From Cyrtodaria siliqua (Eukaryota; Mollusca; Bivalvia; Adapedonta; Hiatellidae), in contig JAWPHD010004368.1 in the NCBI GenBank assembly GCA_037043455.1, positions 1-64,000 of the forward strand: a stretch of DNA of 64,000 nt, written 5' to 3'. The notes under the pieces are model-generated. The model was not told the DNA's origin. It ran no database searches and saw only the letters and a list, made by a program, of their open reading frames with translations. The position numbers and the translations under genes are program-made. This document shows positions 57,455 through 64,000 of this stretch, piece after piece (the first letter of the stretch is position 1; the number at the start of each line of letters is the position of its first letter).

Positions 57455-57830
57455 CGTTGATTTGGGTGTAATTTTGATAACAAATCAACAAATTTGTTTT
57501 GTATTAAAGAAACATTTTATAATCATATTACAAAAAAAGCAATATTTTTATAATTTTGATAACTTATAAAAAAAAAATAAACTTGCAATCTTCACTACCC
57601 CCATTTTAAAAAAGTTTTAATAAACAAGTAAAATCACCATTTCATGATGATTTATTTAAAAAAAATTAAACTTGCAATCTTCACTACCCCTATTTTAAAA
57701 AAGTTTTAATAAATCAAGTAAAATCACCATTTCATGGTGATTTATTATGTATGTGTTTATTTTGGGGTCGTTCTGCTGCAATTCGAGGTAAAAAAAAAAT
57801 TACAACAGAAACCCCAAAATACATATATAT
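57455..57830 (-). repeat. Right terminal inverted repeat
   Basis: Reverse complement of 42856-43197 with two roughly 90-bp units and the terminal fold-back. It has an extra segment of about 30 bp (57509-57540, ATCATATTACAAAAAAAGCA onward) absent from the left repeat. Confidence 0.92.
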
Positions 57831-57835
57831 GTATT
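57831..57835. other. Candidate right target-site duplication GTATT
   Basis: Partner of 42851-42855. Confidence 0.55.
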
Positions 57836-58811
57836 ATATAGTAGTAACAACGATGATTTTTTCAACTTTCGTACAAGCTTTTAATTAAAGGATCATTACG
57901 AGAGTAAGTGATGTCTACAGCCAACATGCGATATCTCCAGGATCACACTTGAGGCTAAAACCTCTCGTGATATCCCGCAGATATGGCATGTCCACTCGGG
58001 GTGATACAAACTTCCAGATCACGTTTCTTTAGTAATAATCATATTGTACTGATTCAATATTTCATTTAATCTTTCTGGGGAAATCCTTATGTACCGCCTT
58101 GTCTTAATATGGAAACCGTCACCATTGCCATAGCTTTTGCACATCAGTGTCGGATGTATATAATGCATATAAGTGATTCATGTTTGTATTGCTTTTCTCT
58201 TGTTTACATGTTTTAGCTGGAATTGTTTTTACTTAACCAAATCATTGGTTTAATTTACAGTAAGCTCATATCCGAGCAACCGCTTGGCATGAGAGATGTT
58301 TTATTTTATTATTTATGTTTTTTTTGTAGTGTTTTTGTCTTTATTTTGAAGACGAGGTGTTATTTTGAAAGTATAGGCTATTATAGTCGTGCTTAGCGGG
58401 TTAAGGGTTACAATAGTTTATTATCACAACACTATGTATGCAAGTCAAACTATGTGCTTTGAACATGTTGAACAATTCAAATAATTAGTAATAAATGTTA
58501 ATGATTTGCAAATATCACGGTTTTTGTAATAAATCTTGAACTTATTACACAAAGCAATCTTGACTTATATAAAACTTGCAGCGTCCGTAAGTTTTGATAC
58601 ATGACTGATGACTTGTATATATGCTAAAATTGGACTTTATTGTTAGAGAATTCCCTTTGATGGGATTTTGTTTTGTTTACATTGTCTCGTCAATTTGGGC
58701 GCTGAAGACAGGATAATAGCGAGGATTGTGCGCATATAAAATCGATTCAAGCTAACCAGTAGGCCTTATTTCCTATTGACGTTCCAAGTCGGTAACCATG
58801 TCTTCACCACC
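57836..58811. other. No gene recognised
   Basis: AT-rich spacer between the two Polintons, without a supported feature. Confidence 0.5.
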
Positions 58812-58930
58812 CTTTCTGTTTTTTTGTCTCTTTCACTGTATTATCAAGTCCTTGTTTGCAGTACAGTGCGGACCTACGATGCCATTGCGTTCGGACGCTG
58901 TGGTTTCTATAGGACCCTATATCTCATTTC
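58812..58930 (+). repeat. Dispersed repeat, copy 3 of 3
   Basis: Near-identical to 400-517 over the core TACAGTGCGGACCTACGATG and beyond. Confidence 0.75.
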
Positions 58931-59785
58931 TGTATTCTGCATATTGAGGTAAAATAATATTGAAATATTTCATATCATGTAAATAAAAGGACATACAAAA
59001 CGATCCTGCTCTGATCTAATATGGTTCTTTTCATAATGTCCACTGATCTAATAAGGTTCTTTTCATAATGTCCAAAACTGTGTCTTCGATTGTGTATTAA
59101 TCTCCTAGATATTATTAACAGGTTAATACATGGCGGAGCTTGAGGGTCATTATCGTGCTTTGGGGCTATTATCACTAAAAGGCAGTGCTCCGTCATGCAT
59201 TTACCTTTTTATTACATGTCTACCTAATATAAGCTAAATTCAACGGGGTGTTTAAGTGATGTTATAAAAACTGAAGGTGCCCCGTGTAGTAGCCGGGCAA
59301 AGAATAGGGCCACTACAGATCCCATTAGAGGGGTAGGCAGAAGAATCAAAATGTGGCAGAACATCTCTTGTATACAATACGCAGCAACTCTGCAGTTCTA
59401 GGCTCATTCTACATATTTCATCTGGATGTAAATGGAGGATGAGCCTGGCATGTTCATTCCTGTTAGGCGCCATTTAGCTTTCATATGTTGGTGGGCCTTC
59501 CAACCCAATTCACTCTGCAGTTCAGGTTGAGAAGGTTCTAGTCCCATTCTCCATAATTCATCTCGATGTACATGGATGATGAGCCTGGCATGTTTATGCC
59601 TATGAAAAATGTAAATCAAAAAAGTTAATTTCATAAGCTTATATGCACAAATTTCACACGACAAATCAATCGCGCTGTCTCCTGTTTCGCACCATACGCA
59701 ATTGAAATTAACAAAAACAAGAACATGAGTCTTATTTTATTGAAATCGGTCACTTATTTTTAAAAGTTATGGCTCGAGTTTGGGC
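58931..59785. repeat. Spacer with two diverged duplicated segments
   Basis: A block of about 80 bp containing ATGCCAGGCTCAT on the minus strand, followed by ACATCxAGATGAA, occurs at about 59400-59460 and 59545-59605. GTTCTTTTCATAATGTCCA repeats at 59022-59040 and 59055-59073. No gene recognised. Confidence 0.5.
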
Positions 59786-60000
59786 CAGAAACACCCAAAA
59801 TACATATATATATAATAAATCCCCATGAAATGGTGATTTTACTTGATTTATTAAAACTTTTTTAAAATAGGGGTAGTGAAGATTGCAAGTTTAATTTTTT
59901 TTATAAGTTATCAAAATTATAAAATGTTTATTTAATACAAAACAAATTTGTTGATTTGTTATTAAAATTACATTTAAATTAACAATTTTCTGACCTTGAA
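59786..60000 (+). repeat. Terminal repeat of copy 2 (short form)
   Basis: A single 90-bp unit (59817-59905) with hairpin variant AAATCCCCA-TGAAA-TGGTGATTT, then the same inner segment as copy 1. Only one arm of the terminal fold-back is present. Confidence 0.8.
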
Positions 60001-60046
60001 TACAAAGGTGGTGGATCGTACTCATACACATTACTAAAACAATTTA

Positions 60047-60624
60047 TTACACACTTTTTAGACTTTTTTGTAAGGTTGCCATTGCTTCCTTTCTTCCCTG
60101 CTCTACTAGTTCTTTTTTTTGAGCTTCACTTATTTTAGCCTTTTTTTGTTTGGTGTCTTCTTTTAAACTATAATATTTATCTAACTCATCTAAAATCATC
60201 TTAAACTCTTGATCAGATATTTGTGCATCACTCAACGCTTTTGATATTAACTGCTTTATACTATTTAACTTAGACTCTGCCAAAGTTTTTATTTCATGAT
60301 GTTTTTGAGCTTTGCATTAAGCTTGCGTAAGATAAAATGAATACAAACACCTGTAGCTCCACATACTATTGCTGCTATTTCTAAAGGTAACAAAACTGGA
60401 ACAACAAATCCAATTCTAGCCATAATAACACCTGCAGATATCAAGGTAGTGTCAATTCCATCTGTAATATTAATACCACGTTTATATTTTTTATAAAGTG
60501 ACTGACGTATATCTCGCTCTGTAATTAACTTTTTTTCAATTTCTGAAATCTTTTGTAATCTATAATTTTGTCCGTCTTCCACTGGTAACTCAGGATATAT
60601 ACTTGCTGCTGTCGGTTGCTTCAT
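60047..60624 (-). pseudogene. Polinton hypothetical membrane protein, copy 2
   Basis: Starts MKQPTAASIYPELPVEDG at 60624. It is open across the point where copy 1 has a stop, through the hydrophobic hairpin (TLISAGVIMARIGFVVPVLL; note Gly-to-Arg in the segment). A one-base deletion in a T run near 60313 then shifts the frame, and the rest resumes at 60283-60047. Same product as 43261-43854 with a different lesion. Confidence 0.75.
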
Positions 60625-60645
60625 TTTTTATTAATAAATAAAAAA

Positions 60646-61143
60646 TTAAATTAATTCAATTAATAATGATGCCACCGTATTCACAGCTGTAGCGTTGGCA
60701 ACCTTGCATACAAAGTTAACAACAGAACCAGCACCAATTTCTAAAGGTTTATCAAAGTTATCATGATTGCGTGGGATGATGTGAAGCGTTATACCATAAT
60801 TTGGTTGTTCAACACCATCGACAGAAACTATTACAGATACGTCACCAACAAATCGTTCACATGCTAAACCTATTCCCATAATCCATCCACGGCGTGTCAT
60901 TACATGCCCCACATTTTTTTCTGCCCCGCCGTTACCAAATGAGAGTGTTCTGTTTGATACAAGTGGGCCCTTAGCCTCTGCAAATATTGTTATAATTCCA
61001 TATTCAAAATTATCAACTCTATTTTTTAAATGATTAAACTGGTCAACAAAAGGCACAATTCGCCTATATAAATTTTGAACATCATTTATCAAAGCCTCTA
61101 AGTCTTCTGTTTTTTTAGGTCTTGTTGGTCCATATATACTCAT
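60646..61143 (-). CDS. Fibre-like candidate, copy 2
   Basis: 165 residues, intact, equal in length to 43877-44374. Differences cluster in the helical N-terminus (VQNLYRRIV against VKDLSRQVV) and in exposed-looking positions (LEIGAGSVV against LKFFAGSVV). The beta core is kept. Equal length and clean frames in both copies support a real gene. Confidence 0.7.
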   Translation of the reverse strand: MSIYGPTRPKKTEDLEALINDVQNLYRRIVPFVDQFNHLKNRVDNFEYGIITIFAEAKGPLVSNRTLSFGNGGAEKNVGHVMTRRGWIMGIGLACERFVGDVSVIVSVDGVEQPNYGITLHIIPRNHDNFDKPLEIGAGSVVNFVCKVANATAVNTVASLLIELI

Positions 61144-61167
61144 TGTTTTTTTATAAAAATATATTTT

Positions 61168-61815
61168 TTAAATAATTTCTAAAACACAACTCATAGGCAA
61201 ACCGTGATTAAATATCTTGTTGCCATACTCATCTCTGACTTCTATTTTCAATTCAGTAATTGCACCATTCATAAGACAGTGATATTCAGGATAAAAACTT
61301 GTATATACTATATCTCCAAACTGCTTATTTACTACAGGCACAACACCTATAATAGTGTTTGGTGCACCATTGAAATAATTACTACTCGTATTAACTTGTT
61401 TCAGATGAACATATAGCTGTTTATGATAAGGAGCTAAATCAATTGGGTAATCTCCTATATTAGTACCTGTCAACCATTTTCTGTCCTTGAATCCCAGCAT
61501 TTTTGAAAGACCGCTTGACATTCGTGTCTCTATTGGCGTATGTATAATGGCTGCACCAATTTGGACAATCCTGTCCATGATAATATTTTCATTTAGCAAT
61601 TTAAAATCTTCTACCAAGTCTTGAAAGTTATAGAGTCCAGCTGGTAAATGTTTTATTTTATCTGGGTTTCTTGTCTTTACGATTTCACCATTAATATTTT
61701 GCCAACCGATAGTGTATGTAAAACTTTTTAATCCAACGCGCTTTGTTCCATTTCTATTATCGATATACTGTTGTAAATTAATAGAGTTGTCTATGTTTGA
61801 AATTGTATGAAACAT
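61168..61815 (-). CDS. Minor capsid (penton-like) candidate, copy 2, intact
   Basis: 215 residues from MFHTISNIDNSINLQQYI (ATG 61813-61815). The frame is open further upstream to 61869 but only without an ATG. It contains GLSKMLGFKDRKWLTGTNIG, QLYVHLKQVNTSSNYFNG and the C-terminal VRDEYGNKIFNHGLPMS. Copy 1 has a stop at the position corresponding to about residue 72. Beta-rich and soluble, with no enzyme motif. It is divergent from the gene at 61850. Confidence 0.65.
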   Translation of the reverse strand: MFHTISNIDNSINLQQYIDNRNGTKRVGLKSFTYTIGWQNINGEIVKTRNPDKIKHLPAGLYNFQDLVEDFKLLNENIIMDRIVQIGAAIIHTPIETRMSSGLSKMLGFKDRKWLTGTNIGDYPIDLAPYHKQLYVHLKQVNTSSNYFNGAPNTIIGVVPVVNKQFGDIVYTSFYPEYHCLMNGAITELKIEVRDEYGNKIFNHGLPMSCVLEII

Positions 61816-61849
61816 TTTTAAATATATATATATAAAAACACAAATAAAA
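61816..61849. promoter_or_regulatory. Divergent AT-only promoter, copy 2
   Basis: 34 bp containing AATATATATATATAAAAACA between two divergent starts. It is the counterpart of 45046-45085 and six bases shorter. Confidence 0.6.
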
Positions 61850-63124
61850 ATGATTTCTAAAGAATTCAAATATAACCCAGATGCTCACTATTCAAATACT
61901 TTTAGCAAGAAAGTGATAGATATAATAAATCAAAACATAGTCATAACATCAGACGGTAAATACTTTAAAGCATCATTCCCCAATGTCTTTGAAAAATACA
62001 AACTCCCATACGTCAAATCAGATGCTACAGTCCAACGCTGGGGAACTGATTGGATGTCATTTTGGCAGAATCAGTTAAACTTTGCTATTTGGTGTGCGAC
62101 AACTGGATGTGGCATTGATTTCAACAATCATCTAAAAGCTGATACTTTGGTTGGTTCGTTATTTCGATTTCATGTCTATTACCAAGTCAGAAGAATATTA
62201 TATGAGATGAGTGTAGCATTACCGCAAGACTCAAATTAGAATGCATTTAGTAACACATATAACCGAAACGCATACGAGAGAATATGCAAGGAGTTTAACG
62301 TTGATTTATATTCAGACTGGAGACAGAAACAAAGCTATAATAATGGTCTAGGAACAATTTATAATTACTGGACAAATATTGGTTATCATCCTTTGGTAAA
62401 TACTGTATACGACAACAAAACGATGAGTTTTACAGTCTATGAGAGTGATAAAACATATCACATTGATTACATTGCACAAGGATCTGAGGCTGACAATAGT
62501 TGGTCTACTTTTATACTAGATTGTTCATTTGGATTTACAAGAGCCGGAGTAGAAAGAATTAATGACAGCATAAGAACATACTGCTGGGCAATTCTTTGTT
62601 CACAATCACAAACAAGAACAGATATACTTGGAACTGGAACAGCATTTGATGCACAGAAACAATTTTTAGCAAATGTAGAGGACGCAATAAATAGCCCCAT
62701 CAACTTGCCCAGTCAAATTTTAAGATATGAAAACACATTAAAATATGCAAGAAGTAAAGTAAATTTTGTCTATGGAAGTGGATTGTATATGTCTCCGAGT
62801 GACATGGAATTAAGAATCGGAATAATACAAGACTACAATAATGAAATTGTAATAGCAACCGATGCACAAGCATTAGGATTGAATAATGATGTAAATGTAA
62901 AACCAGTGCCACCAAAAAATATTCAACCTTTTCAAGGCACCACAACAAAAAAAAAATTACCGGAACATTCTGACTTTGATAAATCATCAATACATAAAAC
63001 TGTGGAACATAACCCACCAGAAATACAAAAAATAGCGATTGAACACGAAGATAACAAAACAACTATAATTGTTGGTACTACAGTAATAGGTCTTGCTGCA
63101 TTACTTATTTACGAGATTTACTAA
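61850..63124 (+). pseudogene. Polinton conserved protein, copy 2, one nonsense codon
   Basis: Starts MISKEFKYNPDAHYSNTF. TAG at 62237-62239 interrupts the frame (a Trp codon in copy 1), and the rest is open to TAA at 63122-63124. The C-terminus includes the membrane segment TTVIGLAALLIYEIY that copy 1 lost. The last 20 bp overlap the convergent gene. Confidence 0.75.
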
Positions 63125-64000
63125 ACCACTCTTTGGCTGCCACATACAACAACCCAGAAACAAACACAAGCAAAGCCCATAGATTGTTACCAAGCCAATT
63201 AATAACATTACCTGTTGCAGATAAAAGCCATGATACTATTGCACCAATAACTCCTGGAAGCGCTGCAGCAGCTTTACCAGCTAGGTTGGCAAGAAGTTTA
63301 CCAATATTAAATAGTTGTTTTTTTATCCAATCTTTTGCACTTGATGGATCAGGTTTTGGAGTTGGAGTTGGAGCAGCACTTGATGTAGGAATAATGGCCT
63401 CAACTAATACCCCAATAATCATACCAAAGGCAGTCAAAATACTAACAATAGTAATACCTTGCTCTCTGAATAATGTTTTTATTCTCTCACCCAATGTTGT
63501 GTCTTTTTTTAACACCCTATTTATAGTTTCTTTTATCCTGTTTATTTGACTGCGTAATGCTTTTGTGTTTTCACTCGCCGCTTCAAGTCGCGCACTTATT
63601 TCATCTTCAATGTCTTTGATGCGATCGCTAATTCTTTTTATCTGAAATTCATCACCATCAGCCTTAGCTTGTTCTAATTTTTGTTTATCTTTCGTTAGGT
63701 CTTTGTTAAGCTCAGTGAGCTTTGAAAGATTATTAATAAGTTCTTCGCGGGAGCTTTGCAATACCTTGTCTAAACCTTGTAACTCTCGCATTGTTAGACC
63801 TTCTGTTTGTGTTTGAACAGCAGTTTTAGGATGAGTTTCATCTATTGTATTACTCAAATTACTCTCAATTGTATTTACAGCATCTACTGTATTTTGTACA
63901 TCTTCAGTTGTTGACAAAGTTTGCATTGGTATATTTTCTCCTTCTTTTGTGATGGTATCTCTTGTTTTTGCCAAGGATGCTAATTTTGCCCTACCCTGAG
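63105..64000 (-). CDS. Polinton coiled-coil membrane protein, copy 2 (partial)
   Basis: Open from the window edge to a TAA at 63105-63107, so the N-terminus lies outside. It has the coiled coil, the membrane segment (ITIVSILTAFGMIIGVLVE), a shorter Thr-Pro repeat than copy 1 (TPTPKPDP), and then a hydrophobic, Ala/Trp-rich C-terminus (NLAGKAAAALPGVIGAIVSW, LWALLVFVSGLLYVAAKEWF) that copy 1 loses by frameshift. The C-terminus has two potential membrane-inserting helices, which suits a membrane-active capsid component by inference. Confidence 0.7.
   Translation of the reverse strand, partial: QGRAKLASLAKTRDTITKEGENIPMQTLSTTEDVQNTVDAVNTIESNLSNTIDETHPKTAVQTQTEGLTMRELQGLDKVLQSSREELINNLSKLTELNKDLTKDKQKLEQAKADGDEFQIKRISDRIKDIEDEISARLEAASENTKALRSQINRIKETINRVLKKDTTLGERIKTLFREQGITIVSILTAFGMIIGVLVEAIIPTSSAAPTPTPKPDPSSAKDWIKKQLFNIGKLLANLAGKAAAALPGVIGAIVSWLLSATGNVINWLGNNLWALLVFVSGLLYVAAKEWFSKSRK

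Larger units (their letters stand above)
42856..57830. mobile_element. Polinton/Maverick-type virus-like element, copy 1 (14,975 bp)
   Basis: Complete element with about 340-375 bp terminal inverted repeats and a candidate 5-bp duplication. Gene set: family B DNA polymerase, retroviral-type integrase, packaging ATPase, double-jelly-roll capsid protein, minor capsid candidate, fibre-like candidate and small membrane proteins. Layout, size and gene set are those of Polintons and related adintovirus-like elements. Several genes carry stops or frameshifts, so this copy is decayed. A second copy starts at 59786. Confidence 0.95.
59786..64000. mobile_element. Second Polinton copy, left part, cut by window end
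   Basis: Same orientation, gene order and high similarity to 42910-47200. It begins CAGAAACACCCAAAATACAT, without the outermost 55 or so bp of the copy 1 terminus and with only one of the two 90-bp terminal units. It continues past the window. Confidence 0.92.

Noticed and set aside
57836..59785. Host gene between the two Polintons
   Set aside because: No frame above 90 codons with a recognisable domain, and parts are dispersed repeats.

Overview
The window looks like a piece of a large, AT-rich, repeat-laden animal nuclear genome. I infer a marine invertebrate, most likely a bivalve mollusc, from the mix of Penelope-like retroelements, a Tc1-like element, satellite DNA and Polinton/Maverick elements. 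I see no intact host gene, no rRNA or tRNA gene, and no bacterial-style operon.

Region 1 (1-10.3 kb) is old repeat debris. It holds a decayed Penelope-type reverse transcriptase on the plus strand (about 1.94-4.7 kb), coding-like but frame-broken minus-strand stretches that I do not recognise (1.2-1.85 and 4.9-6.4 kb), a 23-bp perfect palindrome at 6014-6062, and a retrotransposon gag remnant (9.2-10.1 kb). Region 2 (10.35-20.36 kb) is an uninterrupted 10-kb satellite of about 52-bp monomers, organised in a 781-bp higher-order unit. Region 3 (20.4-42.8 kb) is nested mobile-element debris. It contains two more Penelope-type RT copies and detached 3' tails, a roughly 610-bp repeat family found as partial tandem dimers inside other repeats, a Penelope-like fragment with a GIY-YIG endonuclease and a hammerhead-like motif, an internally deleted Tc1-like element with 260-bp inverted repeats, a LINE 3' end, and microsatellites.

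Region 4 (42,856-57,830) is the main item: a complete 14,975-bp Polinton/Maverick-type virus-like element. It has terminal inverted repeats and a candidate 5-bp target duplication (GTATT). It encodes a protein-primed-type family B DNA polymerase, a retroviral-type integrase, an FtsK/A32-like packaging ATPase, a double-jelly-roll major capsid protein, candidate minor capsid and fibre-like proteins, and several small membrane proteins. Genes sit in divergent pairs sharing 34-72 bp AT-rich spacers, and convergent genes overlap by 16-20 bp at their 3' ends. I found no adenain-type protease.

Region 5 (59,786-64,000) is the left part of a second, closely related Polinton in the same orientation, only 1.96 kb away and cut by the window edge. 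The two copies carry different inactivating lesions, so comparing them shows which reading frames were once intact. Together they look like an endogenised virus family that decayed after insertion. I describe breaks only and rebuild no gene.
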